Below are positions 38,201 to 50,972 of a DNA stretch of 64,000 nt, piece by piece. Numbering within the stretch: the first letter of the stretch is position 1; each line of letters opens with the position of its first letter. A program made the translations under genes and the position numbers. The notes beneath the pieces are model-generated. The model was not told the origin of the DNA. It saw nothing but the letters and a program-made list of their open reading frames with translations, and ran no database searches. The stretch is from positions 18,313,905 to 18,377,904 of the forward strand of contig NC_092094.1 of the NCBI RefSeq assembly GCF_045679555.1. Reading direction: 5' to 3'. The DNA comes from Salvelinus alpinus. Taxonomy: Eukaryota > Chordata > Actinopteri > Salmoniformes > Salmonidae.

Positions 38201-41200
38201 AACCAAGATGGCGTAGCAGTGCAGACGTGGTTTGTCGTCCTCTCGTGTACTTTTGTATTTTTTTGTATATATTTAAATTAATTTTTTATTGAAATATACC
38301 TTCCGGTAACCCGCCTCACCCAATGTGACACGGATCCGCTATTCTTTAGACCTTATAGCCAGAACCTCCATCAACAGCTAGCCATCAGAAGCTAATTAGC
38401 TACTAGCTATTTAGCCATTGTTAGCCACTGCTAGCGGCCTTTCCTTCTGCACAGACACCAGACTTTTTTTTTTTTTGCCTGGATAATACTTGCCAGCATC
38501 GGACTGTTTTCTCCACTACAACGCCGGACCTGGACCATTACTCCTGATCATTTCAGCTAGCTAGCTGCCACCGAGTGACCCAGCCCTGAAGCTAGCCCTG
38601 AGCCAGGCCCACCTCCCGGCCTACTCTGTGATCACCCGGCTACTCAGCCGATGCCTCCCGGACTCTACCCCAACACTGCTAGAATCCACCACTCCACCGG
38701 ATCCTTGCCGTTAGCTCTGGACCTTTGCATTGGATCATTGCTGCTAGCTAGCTGCTACCGAGTGGCTATAGTGGCTAACGCCCCTGCCTCGAAGCTAGCA
38801 CCAGTTAGCCGCAAGCCAGGTGCAACTCCCGGCTAGCAAACAAAATTACTACAACTACAATTACCTCTTTCGCCATCTGGTCTGGACCCTTTGTCGACAC
38901 GGCACCTGCTGTACCACCACGACTGGTCCGCCAACTTAACTCCATCCGCTGTGCCCTCAACCGGCCTTCGCCGGATGTCGGAGCAGACGCTTTTACTTAC
39001 CGCGGCCTGCTAACTTTAAACGGTGTGTCTCCCGCGTGCTAGCGTAGTAACGACTACCCTGCGGCTTCCCTGTTCCATCTATTGCTGTTCACTGGACCCT
39101 ATGATCACTTGGCGACATAGCTGATGCCTGCTGGACTGTTCATTAATCACGGTACTCCATTTTGTTTCTTTTTTTGTTTATCTGTCGGCCCCAACTCAGG
39201 CCCTGTGTGTAGTTAACCGACCCTCTGCCCATTCATCGCCATTTTACCTGTTGTTGTTGTCTTACCCGTTGTTGCCTTAACTAGCTCTCTCAATCAACAC
39301 CTGTGATTGCTTTATGCCTCGCTTTATGTCTTTCTCAAATGTCAATATGCCTTGTACACTGTTGTATAGGATAGTTATTATTGTCTTAGTTTACTGCGGA
39401 GCCCCTAGTCCCACTCAACATGCCTCAGATACCCCCTTTGTCCCACCTACCACAAATTTGGTGACCTCACCCAGCATAACTAGCCCGTCCAGAGATGCAA
39501 CCTCTCTTATCATCACTCGGTGCCTGGGTTTACCTCCACTGTACCTGCACCCCACCATACCCCTGTCTGTACATTATGCCCTGAATCTATTCTACCACGC
39601 CCAGAAATCTGCTCCTTTTATTCTCTGTCCCCAACGCACTAGACAACCAGTTTTGATAGCCTTTAGCTGTACCCTTATCCTACTCCTCCTCTGTTTCTCG
39701 GGTGATGTAGAGGTTAACCCAGGCCCTGCGTGTCCCCAGGCACTCTCATTTGTTGACTTCTGTAACCAAAACATGCATGAAACCAAGGCTTTTAACATCA
39801 GAAGCCTCCTCCCTAAGTTTGTTTTACTCACTGCTTTAGCACACTCCACCAACCCTGATGTCCTTGCCATGTCTGAATCCTGGCTTAGGAAGGCCACCAA
39901 AAATGTGGAGATTTCCATACCCAACTACAACATTTTCCGTCAAGATAGAACTGCCAAAGGGGGAGGAGTTAGCCTGCAAAGTTCTGTCATACATTCCAGG
40001 TCTATGCCCAAACAGTTCGAGCTTCTAATTTAAAAATGAATCTCTCCAGAAATAAGTCTGTCACTGTTGCCGACTGTTATAGACCCCCCTCAGCTTCCAT
40101 CTGTGCCCTGGACACCATATGTGAATTGATTGCCCCCCCCATCTATCTTCAGAGTTTGTTCTGTTAGGTGACCTAAACTGGGATATGCTTAACACCCCGG
40201 CAGTCCTACAATCTAAGCTTGATGCCCTCAATCTCACACAAATTATCAAGAAACTCACCAGGTACATCCATAAACATGGGCACCCTCATAGATATTATCC
40301 TGACCAACTTGCCCTCCAAACACACCTCTGCTGTTTTCAATCAGGATCTCAGAAATCACTGCCTCATTGCCTGCATCCGCTATGGGTCCGCGGTCAAATG
40401 ACCACCCCTCATCACTGTCAAACGCTCCCTAAAACACTTCTGCGAGCAGGCCTTTCTAATCGACCTGGCACGGGTATCCTGGAAGGATATTGACCTCGTC
40501 CTGTCAGTCGAGGATGCCTGGTTGATCTTTAAAAGTAATTTCCTCACCATCTTAAATAAGCATGCCCCTTTCAAAAAATGTAGAACTAAGAACAGATATA
40601 GCCCTTGGTTCACTCCAGACCTGACTGCCCTCGACCAGCACAAAAACATCCTGTGGCGGACTGCACTAGCATCGAATAGTCCCCACGATATGCAACTTTT
40701 CAGGGAAGTCAGGAACCAATACACTCAGTCAGTCAGGAAAGCAAAGGCTAGCTTTTTCAAACAGAAATTTGCATCCTGTAGCTCTAACTCCAACGAGTTT
40801 TGGGACACTAAAGTCCATGGAGAATAAGAGCACCTCCTCCCAGCTCCCCACTGCACTGAGGCTAGGTAACACTGTCACCACCGATAAATCCACGATAATA
40901 GAGAATTTCAATAATTTCTCTACGGCTGGCCATGCTTTCCTCCTGGCTACCCCAACCCCGGCCAACAGTTCCGCACCCCCGGCATCTACTTGCCCAAGCC
41001 TCCCCAGCTTCTCCTTCACCCAAATCCAGATGGCAGATGTTCTGAAAGAGCTGCAAAACCTGGACCCGTACAAATCAGCTGGGCTAGACAATCTGGACCC
41101 TCTCTTTTTTTTAAATTATCCCAGCCATTGTTGCAACCCCTATTACCAGTCTGTTCAACCTCTCTTTCATATCGTCCGAGATCCCTAAAGATTGGAAAGC

Positions 41201-42711
41201 TGCCGCAGTCATCCCCCTCTTCAAAGGGGGTGACACTTTAGGCCCAAACTGTTACAGACCTATATCCATCCTGCCCTGCCTTTATAAAGTCTTCGAAAAC
41301 CAAGTTAATAAACAGATCACTGACCATTTCGAATCCCACCGTACCTTCTCCGCTGTGCAATCCGGTTTCCGAGCTGGTCATGGGTGCACCTCAGCCACGC
41401 TCAAGGTACTAAACGATATCATAACCGCCATCGATAAGACTACTGTGCAGCCGTCTTCATCGACCTGGCCAAGGCTTTTGACTCTGTCAGTCACCGTATT
41501 CTTATCGGCAGACTCAACAGCCTTGGTATCTCAAATGACTGCCTCACCTGGTTCACCAACTACTTCTTAGAGTTCAGTGTGTCAAATCGGAGGGCCTGTT
41601 GTCTGGACCTCTGGCAGTCTCTATGGGGGTACCACAGGGTTCAATTCTCGGGCTGACACTTTTCTCTGTGTATATCAATGATGTCGCTCTTGCTGCGGGT
41701 GATTCCCTGATCCACCTCTACACAGACGACACCATTCTGTATACAGCTGGCCCTTCTTTGGACACTGTGTTAAACATCTCCAATCCAAAATTAAATCTAC
41801 AATCGGCTTCCTATTTCGCAACAAAGCCTCCTTCACTCACGCCGCCAAACATACCCTCGTAAAACTGACTATCCTACCGATCCTCGACTTCGGCGATGTC
41901 ATTTACAAAATAGCTTCCAATTCTCTACTCAGCAAACTGGATGCAGTCTATCACAGTGCCATCCGTTTTGTCACCAAAGCACCTTATACCACCCACCACT
42001 GCGACCTGTATGCTCTAGTTGTCTGGCCCTCGCTACATATTCATCGCCAGACCCACTGGCTCCAGGTCATCTAAGTCTTTGCTAGGTAAACCTCTGCCTT
42101 ATCTCAGCTCACTTGTCACGATAACAACACCCACCCGTAGCACGTGCTCCAGCAGGTTTATCTCACTGGTCATCCCCAAAACCAACACCACTTTGGCCGC
42201 CTTTCCTTCCAGTTCTCTGCTGCCAATGACTGAAACGAATTGCAAACATCGCTGAAGCTGGAGACTTATATTTCCCTCACTAACATTAAACATCAGCTAT
42301 CTGAGCAGCTTACCGATCGCTGCAGCTGTACATAGCCCATCTGTAAATAGCCCACCCAATCTACCTACCTCATCGCCATATTGTTTTTATTTACTTTTCT
42401 GCTCTTTTGCACACCAGTATTTCAACTTGCACATCACCATCTGCTATTTATCGCTCCAGTGTTAATTTGCTAAACTGTAATTACTTCGCTACTATGGCCT
42501 ATTTATTGCCATACCTCCTCACGCCATTTGCACACACTCTATATTGACTTTCTTTTTTTTCCTATTGTTATTGACTGTACGCTTGTTTATTTCATGTGTA
42601 ACTTTGTGTTGTTGTGTCGCACTGCTTTGCTTTATCTTGGCCAGGTCGCAGTTGTAAATGAGAACTTGTTCTCAACTAGCTTACCTGGTTGAATAAAGGT
42701 GAAATAAAAAC
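38201..42711 (+). mobile_element. near full-length L2-like LINE with 2A-like motif, broken
   Basis: About 4.5 kb, starting aaccaagatggcgtagcag and ending ggtgaaataaaaa. A 239-codon frame (39314-40033) holds a hydrophobic run, a 2A-like peptide and the start of an endonuclease domain (NIRSLLPKF, DVLAMSESWL). The RT region continues in broken frames: YKSAGLDNLDP near 41070, QSGFRAGHGCTSAT near 41355, and [10 protein letters not shown] near 41620. The polymerase box reads YTDD instead of YADD. Compared with the copy at 62181, about 230 nt is missing near 41780. It lies in sense within the bmal1 5' intron. The clade call (L2/CR1 group) is from general resemblance. Confidence 0.85.
39701..39727 (+). 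other. 2A-like ribosome-skipping motif in the LINE
   Basis: Codons for GDVEVNPGP, residues 130-138 of the frame starting at 39314. This fits the 2A consensus D(V/I)ExNPGP, where the last Gly-Pro bond is not formed. The preceding 18 residues are strongly hydrophobic (LIAFSCTLILLLLCFS). 2A-like motifs are known from several APE-type non-LTR retrotransposons. Endonuclease sequence follows. Confidence 0.8.
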
Positions 42712-43721
42712 AAATGTGGACTATGACTGCTAGCTAGTGTACTGTACCTAACCAAACAATGCTGCTTTGTGACAACTTTGGCTGGCAGGTTTTTGACTCC
42801 CTAAAGTCTGTTCATTGCCAGTGAGTTGTACTTTGGCAGGGTCCAACATTGTGTCTGAATACCGGTGCTTTATTTGGTAACATGTTACACTCACATGTAA
42901 CGCTCCAAACAGCCTTTTTGCTTATTGAATATCCTCACAAGTTCCTTGACGTGTTCTTGGCATGATGGATCATTTCTAAGACTTCTGTCATGACTGTTGG
43001 TTCTAAATCCATGGGCCATGGAATATAAGCTTTCTATGGAATGGAACTACACTATGTCCTCAGCTGTGCCTGGGAGCCATTCTGTGATTGTATCCTCAGA
43101 GACCATGCTTTAATCAAACTAGGCTATCCATTGCCAATGCTGTAAGTAGGCAGCTGCATGCAATAAAGGAGAGAAATTGAGCCGGCGACGCTGACCCAGT
43201 TTTTTGCTTTGCGTTGTGTTGATCATGACACAGTGGTTTTCCCATTGCTTTGTCCTACTCCCTCAGAAAACCCTAACAAGAAGTGCTTTTCTTTTTCAGG
43301 CCAGGAAGAAATTACTTTCACAAGCCTTTTAAACTACTGTCGAGAGTGACCTCGAAAGGCCTAAAATAGCCATGAATGGCTTGGCTCAATGGAATAAGAT
43401 GAATGAATAGTATTTTGCATGTATGATCCATTCAATCCAGACTCTAACCCTCCTGATTAATAATAACCTACAGTATATTATGTGACCATTATTTAATGTT
43501 CAGCTCAAGACCACTTTAATGTGAAATTGCTTTTATGCTGACATCCTTCAATCTTTTCCACAAGCACATGGAGTAGCCAGCCAGGATCCCCCAGGCCAAG
43601 GGGGTCCGGGGTGGCTTGCTCCTCCAGGTTAAGAATTGTTTTGCTGAACAAACTCTATTTTGGTGGCCTCTGGTACATTCAAATGCCTTGATTACAACCG
43701 AAATACACAGCAGAATTATTT
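42712..43721 (+). other. bmal1 intron, nothing recognised
   Basis: About 1 kb of sequence between a LINE and a SINE with no exon or repeat that I can support. Confidence 0.4.
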
Positions 43722-43862
43722 TACATTTTAGTAGACGCTCTTATCCAGAGCAACTTACAAGTACATCCATTTTCATAATTTTTTCCCCATAATGGTCCCC
43801 TTTTGAGAATCGAACCCACAACCCTGGCATTGCAAGCACCATGCTCTACCAACTGAGCCACA
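43722..43862 (-). mobile_element. HpaI-type tRNA-derived SINE
   Basis: In reverse complement it begins gtggctcagttggtagagca (A box), then gggttgtgggttcgattctc (B box), and ends gctctggataagagcgtcta then ctaaaatgtaaaat. This is the structure of the salmonid HpaI family; a tRNA-like head, a body and a LINE-type tail. It is the clearest taxonomic marker in the window. Confidence 0.88.
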
Positions 43863-46005
43863 CTGTATTCAAATATTTAATATTTTATTGAGTTTACCTC
43901 CCAGATTGGATTTTTTTTGTGTGCTATTGTGTTTACATCCTAAATGACTGAAAATGTATGAATTAAGTGTATTGTTATTTTGGGGGATATTGTCTAGGCC
44001 TATTGCATCAGGACTATTTTCTAAGTAGCAGAACATTTAACCTGTCTTCTCTTGAGATTCAAGTATTTTACTGCAAGATATGAATTGCCACAATTATGTG
44101 TTTTCTTCAAATTATATATTTGATTTAAACAGAAAATATAAAATAAATGTAAAGGTAATGTTTAATCAAACAAATTGTGTGATGGGCACTTTTTTCAAAT
44201 GACAAAATGGGTCTCTAAAATAAACAGAAGAGATGCTGAATTAATTTCTGGATCCATACCTGTTAAGAAAATAGGGCGAACAACATCAGTTAAATTAGTG
44301 AAAGAATGTCAACAAGTGTTTGCAACTCTTTGTGAATTGCAGTATGTCATTAATAAAAAATAAAAAAAACACTTGTTAAACAACTCACTCACAGATGTCT
44401 TCTTAAAGAATCTTGTAAGAGTCTGCAGACTTTGTCAGGCGTCAAGCCTCAGCTATCTGCAATACAGGTTTGATTGAAGAATGAAGCAGGTGTTAATCAT
44501 TGGCTTTGCTACACAGAAAGCAGCAGTTGACTATTCCATTGTATTTGAAAATACCATGTAAGTATAATTAGCTTTTAAAACAATTAATTCTGTTTTCTTT
44601 TATCATATTTTGGACCAGAGTGAGGCTCACTCCACTAGCCTACCTATTGTTCCTGCAGTGAGGAGGATTCTTCATCGGTTTTCATAATTTATCTGCAGAT
44701 AGTCACCAAAAAGCCTACAAGTATGCAAATTAGGGAGCCAAATTAACTGCTCTCTTACTGATGCGATTTGGATCTGGCAAGTCCTACTGGACTTCATATT
44801 AAAAAAATAATAATACAAACGAGATCTTTAGTTTACTTGTTCTTTAGGCAATACCATGGACATAACTAAGTTGTATGATTTATGAATGTAGTCAGTTCGA
44901 CACCATTTATGAACTAGTCAAGCTTGCTTTTCATCAATAAAATCAGAGGAAGCCTATGCGCTAGCACTTTGGCTGCATATGAAACGTGAAAGAAAATAAA
45001 TGATCGTGCCAGAAAACAATAGGCTAAGTGGATTTCGACTCATCGTTACCACATTATATGGGACGTGCAAATTGACCCACATAGACGTTAAAGGAGCATC
45101 ATGCTTTGTCCTTCTGTGTAAAGACATTTGACTGCAACCGTAGTGTACACAACACACATTGCTGAACACAAGGGCCGCTATTTTCGAACCCCACTGAGTC
45201 GCTGTAATCAATCTTAGCAATGCTAACAAATACATGTAAAATCCCATATAGAATGATAAATGTTAACGAGTACATTGCATATAGTCTCTGACCTAAACAA
45301 TTTTCACGACAGATATCCCAGCTCATAAAGTTATAGAATGAACCAAAAAATACTACTCAGTTTGCTGCACGCACAAAACCAATATTAGGCGGCAAGGCTA
45401 TTGATATGAGGGGATTCTCTGCTATTACAAAACAATGCTTGATTTTGGAAGTAGCTAACTAGCTACTAAATTAGCAAACCAAATGCACAACTGTAGAACT
45501 TTTAGCACATTCCATACTGTAACTAGGTCACCTGGCACTTGCTTCAGTACAGTTAGTGACTCACAAGGCTCTGTTCTCTCGTCATTGTCTGCTTGTAAAT
45601 AAACACCACGTGGCTGGGGACTACTGGTAAGCTTGAAATGACCGGTGAAATGAAGAACATGATCTTTATCTTCTAACGTATTGCACAAGTTGACTGCAGG
45701 TATTTACCCAAGCCTAATTCTTATCGTTCATTCTAGTGGGAGAGGGCTCGGCTGACTTTTCTTTTTCTTCTGACTTTCTAATTGTAAATATTTTTTTTTG
45801 AAAGTAGTTCATTTAACTGGGATAAAGTACCCGGCTGAAATTAAGTGTGTAACCGGCAGTATAGCTGGCGCTAGTGAAAAACACTGATCCTTGACCTTCC
45901 AACATTGGCCTATTGCTTGAGTTTCTGTGAAGTGTAAACTACGTCTAGAATGTTAGGATTTGTGCCATAGTCAGAACACATCTGACAGTCCTCTTCTCTG
46001 TACAG
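43863..46005 (+). other. bmal1 intron, no gene recognised
   Basis: About 2.1 kb of AT-rich sequence. Small open frames occur on the minus strand near 44954-45688 but lack homology that I recognise or splice support. Confidence 0.4.
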
Positions 46006-46094
46006 GTAGAGCACCTATCCCAGTGTCTCAGAGGAGGAATAGCAGCCAGGCCAACCAACCAGGAGGCGATTCTCTCTCTTCATCTCAAACCAAG
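46006..46094 (+). other. bmal1: probable 5' UTR exon of bmal1
   Basis: A strong acceptor (cctcttctctgtacag) and a donor CAAG|GTATGG bound an 89-nt block that is free of transposon sequence. One frame is open (RAPIPVSQRRNSSQANQPGG), but no start codon within the block serves it. The most economical reading is a noncoding exon between the promoter exon and 59569. Confidence 0.5.
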
Positions 46095-46197
46095 GTATGG
46101 TATCACTCACTATGGGGTGTCTACCAACTCTGCCCAGAGTGGGTGAAAATGCACTTTGGTGATGAAATTTCACTTCCTTGTGTTTGTAAAATACATT

Positions 46198-48262
46198 TTC
46201 AAATCAAATTTGATTGGTCACATACACATGGTTAGCAGATGTTAATGCGAATGTAGCGAAATGCTTCTAGTTCCGACAGTGCAGTAATATCTAACAAATT
46301 CACAACAACTACAATATACACACAAATGTAAAGTGATGAATATGTACATATAATATATGGATGAGCGATGGTCGTACGGCATAGGCAAGATGCAGTAGAT
46401 GGTATAGAATACCGTATATACAGTCGTGGCCAAAAGTTGAGAATGACACATATTAATTTCCACAAAGTTTGCTGCTTCAGTGTCTTTAGATATTTTTGTC
46501 AGATGCTACTATGGAATACTGAAGTATAATTACAAGCAATTCATAAGTGTCAAAGGCTTTTATTGACAATTACATGAAGTTGATGCAAAGAGTCAATATT
46601 TGCAGTGTTGACCCTTCTTTTTCAAGACCTCTGCAATCTGCCCTGGCATGCTGTCAATTAACTTCTGGGCCACATCCTGACTGATGGCAGCCCATTCTTG
46701 CATAATCAATGCTTGGAGTTTGTCAGAATTTGTGGGTTTTTGTTTGTCCACCCGCCTCTTCAGAATTGACCACAAGTTCTCAATGGGATTAAGGTCTGGA
46801 GAGTTTCCTGGCCATGGACCCAAAATATTGATGTTTTGTTCCCCAAGCCACTTAGTTATCACTTTTGCCTTATGGCAAGGTGCTCCGTCATGCTGGAAAA
46901 GGCATTGTTCGTCACCAAACTGTTCCTGGATGGTTGGGAGAAGTTGCTCTCCGAGGATGTGTTGGTACCATTCTTTATTCATGGCTGTGTTCTTTGGCAA
47001 AATTGTGAGTGAGCCCACTCCCTTGGCTGAGAAGCAACCCCAAACATGAATGGTCTCAGGATGCTTTACTGTTGGCGTGACACAGGACTGATGGTAGCGC
47101 TCACCTTGCCTTCTCCGGACAAGCTTTTTTCCGGATGCCCCAAACAATCGGAAAGGGGATTCATCAGAGAAAATGACTACCCCAGTCCTCAGCAGTCCAA
47201 TCCCTGTACCTTTTGCGGAATATCAGTCTACCCCTGATGTTTTTCCTGGAGAGAAGTGGCTTCTTTTCTTTTCATTCCCTTCTTGACACCAGGCCATCAT
47301 CCAAAAGTCTTCGCCTCACTGTGTGTGCAGATGCACTCACACCTGCCTGCTGCCATTCCTGATCAAGCTCTGTACTGGTGGTGCCCTGATCCCACAGCTG
47401 AATCAAATTTAGGAGACGGTCCTGGCGCTTGCTGGACTTTCTTGGGCGCCCTGAAGTCTTCTTCACAACAATTGAACCGCTCTCCTTGACGATCTTGATG
47501 ATCCGATAAATGGTTGATTTAGGTGCAATCTTACTGGCAGCAATATCCTTGCCTGTGAAGCCCTTTTTTGTGCAAAGCAATGATGACAGCACGTGTTTCC
47601 TTGCATGTAACCATGGTTGACAGAGGAAGAACAACGATTCCAAGCACCACCCTCCTTTTGAAGTTTCCAGTCTGTTATTCGAACTCAATCAGCATGACAG
47701 AGTGATCTCCAGCCTTGTCCTTGTCAACACTCACACCTGTGTTAACAAGAGAATCACTGACATGATATCAGCTGGTCCTTTTGTTGCATGGCTGAAATGC
47801 AGTGGAAATGTTTTTTGGGGATTCAGTTTATTTGTATGGCAAAGAGGGACTTTGCTATTAATTGCAATTCATCTGATCACTCTTCATAACATTCTGAAGT
47901 ATATGCAAATTGCCATCATACAAACTGAGGCAGCAGACTTTGAAAATTAACATTTGTGTCATTCTCAACATTTTGGGCCACGACTGTACATATGAGATGA
48001 GTTATGTAGACATTATTAAAGTGGCGATTTAATAAAGATAACTTTTAAAGTGGCCAGAGATTTGAGTCTGTATGTTGGCAGCAGCCACTCTGTTAGTGAG
48101 GTAGAAGCTGTCTTTGGGTCCCAGCTTTGATGCACCTGTACTGTACTGTACTGACCTCTCCTTTTGGATGATAGCGGGGTGAAAAGGCAGTGGCTCGGGT
48201 GGTTGTTGTCCTTGATGATCTTTTTGGCTTTCCTGTGACATCGGGTGCTTTAGGTGTCCTGG
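46198..48262. repeat. dispersed salmonid repeat split by a Tc1
   Basis: The left part (46198-46418, tttgattggtcacatacaca...) and right part (47989-48262, including tgacctctccttttggatga and ttgttgtccttgatgatc) are consecutive pieces of one common repeat. The Tc1 entered at a TA between them. Confidence 0.65.
46419..47988 (-). mobile_element. Tc1-like transposon, better-preserved copy of the 31985 family
   Basis: TACAGTCGTGGCCAAAAGTT ends in both orientations at TA sites. The minus-strand frame 47147-46593 (184 codons) is uninterrupted over the catalytic half, with FQHDGAPCHKAKVITKWLGE and [20 protein letters not shown], so the second and third catalytic residues are intact. The N-terminal half lies in a separate frame (47688-47272: TSGRPRKSSKRQDRLLNLIQ), so a frameshift separates them and the copy is probably inactive. 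Confidence 0.88.
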
Positions 48263-48624
48263 AGGACCAAGACAAATATTATTATTCATGTTCTGAATCA
48301 TTCAGTGCAGTCTCTCTAACATTTCATTAACAGTACATTATATCCAGATTTTTGTAACCTAATACGTCTGATAATAAGCATCGAGGCCCGTTGACAGAGC
48401 GGTGCAGCTTTCTCGCCGCAACCTTTTTAGGGTTTGTTGTGGTGGTCGTCTTCATGTTGTTTCCGAGGTTCGCAAAATTCGCGTGACACAAGCTGAATTA
48501 AATGTAAAGTGCTCCGTTGACATTTCAGAGAGAGGCTTGTTTTTGTGAGAAATCTTTGAAAAATAACATTTTGCATTAATATGAAAAGTAGGAGTCTTTT
48601 TGAATTAAAAATAAAACACTGAAA

Positions 48625-49559
48625 TATCACATTTACATCAGTATTCAGACCCTTTACTGAGTACTTTTGTTGAAGCACCTTTGGGAGCAATTACAGCCTC
48701 GCGTCTTCTTGGGTATGACTCTACAAGCTTGGCACACCTGCATTTGGGGAGTTTCTCCCATTCTTCTCTGTAGATCCTTTCAAGCTCTGTCAGGTTGACT
48801 GGGGAGCGTTGCTGCACAGCTATTTTCAGGTCTCTCCAGAGATGTTCGATCTGGTTCAAGTCCGGGCTTTGGCTGGGCCACTCAAGGACATTCAGAGACA
48901 TTGTCCTGAAGCCACTCATGCGTTGTCTTGGCTGTGTGCTTAGGGTCGTTGTCCTGTTGGAAGGTGAACCTTCGCCCCAGAGGTCCTGAGCGCTCTAGAG
49001 CAGGTTTTCATCAAGGATCTCTCTGTACTTTGCTCCGTTCATCTTTGCCTCGATCCTGACTAGTCTCTGCTGCTGAAAAACATCTCCACAGCATGATGCT
49101 GCCACCACCATGCTTCACCATAGGGATGGTGCCAGGTTTCCTCCAGATGTGACACTTGGCATTCAGGCCAAAGAGTTCAATCTTCATCAGACCAGAGAAT
49201 CTTTTTTTCCCTGGTCTGAGAGTCATTAGGTGCCTTTTGGCAAACTCCAAGTGGGCTACCCTGTGCCTTTTACTGAGCAGTGGCTTCTGTCTGGCCACTC
49301 CACCATTCAGGCCTTTATGGTAGAGTGCTGTAGAGATGGTTGTCCTTCTGGAAGGTTCTCCCATCTCCACAGAGGAATGCTAGAGCTCTGTCAGAGTGAC
49401 CATCGGGTTCTTGGTCACCTCCCTGACCACAGCCCTTCTTCTCCGATTGCTCAGTTTGGCGGCCAGCTCTAGGAAGAGTGTTGGTGGTTCCAAACTTCTT
49501 CCATTTAAGCATGATGGAGGCCACTGTGTTCTTGGGGACCTTCAATGCATTGGACATAC

Positions 49560-49560
<1 letters not shown>
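48625..49560 (-). mobile_element. Tc1 fragment of the 13960 family
   Basis: The minus-strand catalytic domain (49370-49011; [37 protein letters not shown]) and the C-terminal part (48919-48638; [20 protein letters not shown]) are in different frames. The right end is lost at a CA microsatellite, at the point where the N-terminal helix-turn-helix should continue. Confidence 0.8.

Positions 49561-49564
<4 letters not shown>

Positions 49565-49598
<34 letters not shown>
49565..49598. repeat. (CA)n microsatellite
   Basis: About 17 CA units at the broken end of the Tc1 fragment. Confidence 0.95.
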
Positions 49599-49600
<2 letters not shown>

Positions 49601-50972
49601 GTCAGTTCAGACCGATCCAGCTCAGAGAGGCCCAGCTCATGAGCTCCATCAGCAGCAGATTTTAATTTAGAATGGAAAATTAATGTGTTTCCTGGGGCTG
49701 ACCCCATTTAGTTGATTGTTTTGTTGATAGGCTGTTGGTTGAGTAGCACAGAAAAAGACAAGTACAATACACCTGTCTGATTCACGCTGAGTGGACTGAT
49801 CCATTGTGGAGGCTGTGGGGATGGCAGAGTCCATCAGTCTAAAACATGCTACTGAAATTGTATATGATTATATTGTGTAAGAACAATGGTGCAACTAGGG
49901 TTGCACATTTTGGGGAATATTCATAGGTGGAAACTTTCCGTGGAAATTTAAAGGGAATATATGGGATTTATCTGAAATATATGCAAAGTTAATATTAATA
50001 CCATTTAAATGTAGATGTTTTTGCATTGGATATATTTACAAAATCATATGGAGACAGAAACATAAACCTTATACCATATCAAAGGTAGACATAATTGCAA
50101 ATGATTAAATCCTTCCTTGAAATTTAATTAAATGAGTTGACTCTTCACATGGGAGGATTTCACTGAACAACAAAAGAAAGAGAATATTGAATGATCCCCA
50201 GTGATCCATCGCATCTCCCATAAACGTTTTCAAATTACATCTGTGAAATGATAGTCTAGAAACTAAAGCTTTGGTTGTCTTTCTCTCAGGCTTCCATGTC
50301 TTCTCCCTGGACCTCCTCAATGGCCTCCTCTTGAACATCAGACTCTGAGGCCTCATCTTCACTGTCACTTTCCAACCTTGTTGAGGATGGCTCGTTGTCG
50401 GGCTCAACAAGCTTTTCAACTCTTATTTTGGTCAGCCTGTTGCGTGCTTTGGTATGTGTTCCCAAACAAGGACCAGTTGCGCTCTGAGGTGGCTGATGTT
50501 GGTGGGATTTGAGGATGATGGAGGCAACAGGGGAAAGAGCCTCAGATCCACAAAGTCCCTTCCACCAGGTGGCTGATGAGATATGTTGGCACGACTGCCA
50601 TATTGCATCTCCATCCCAAAGCCCTTGCTTGGAAGTGTACTTCGCCAGACTGCCAAGAACCTTGCCGTCATCCAGGCCAAGGTGGGGAGACTCTGCAGTG
50701 ACAACACCATAGTTGATCATTGTTGATCTCTGCACCAGACAGGATGCTCTTGCCAGTATACTTGAGGTCCAACGTACGCTGCGGCGTGTATGTGCTTCAG
50801 GCAGAAGTCTTTGCGCTTTTTGATGTATTTCAGAACTGCAGTTTCCTCTGCTTGGAGCAAAAGTGAAGTGGGAATGGCAGTACGGATTTCATCTCTTACA
50901 TATGCAAGCAGCGTCTGAACATCAGACAGGATGGCATTGTCTCCCTCAATCTGTGCAATGGCTACTGCTATA

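Noticed and set aside
45455..45688. Minus-strand frame starting MCNTLEDKDHVLHF as a gene
   Set aside because: No homology recognised, no splice context and no start context. It may be chance in AT-rich intron.
49565..49598. CRISPR-like or regulatory array at the short repeats
   Set aside because: It is a simple CA microsatellite at the end of a broken Tc1; the genome is eukaryotic and no spaced direct repeats occur.
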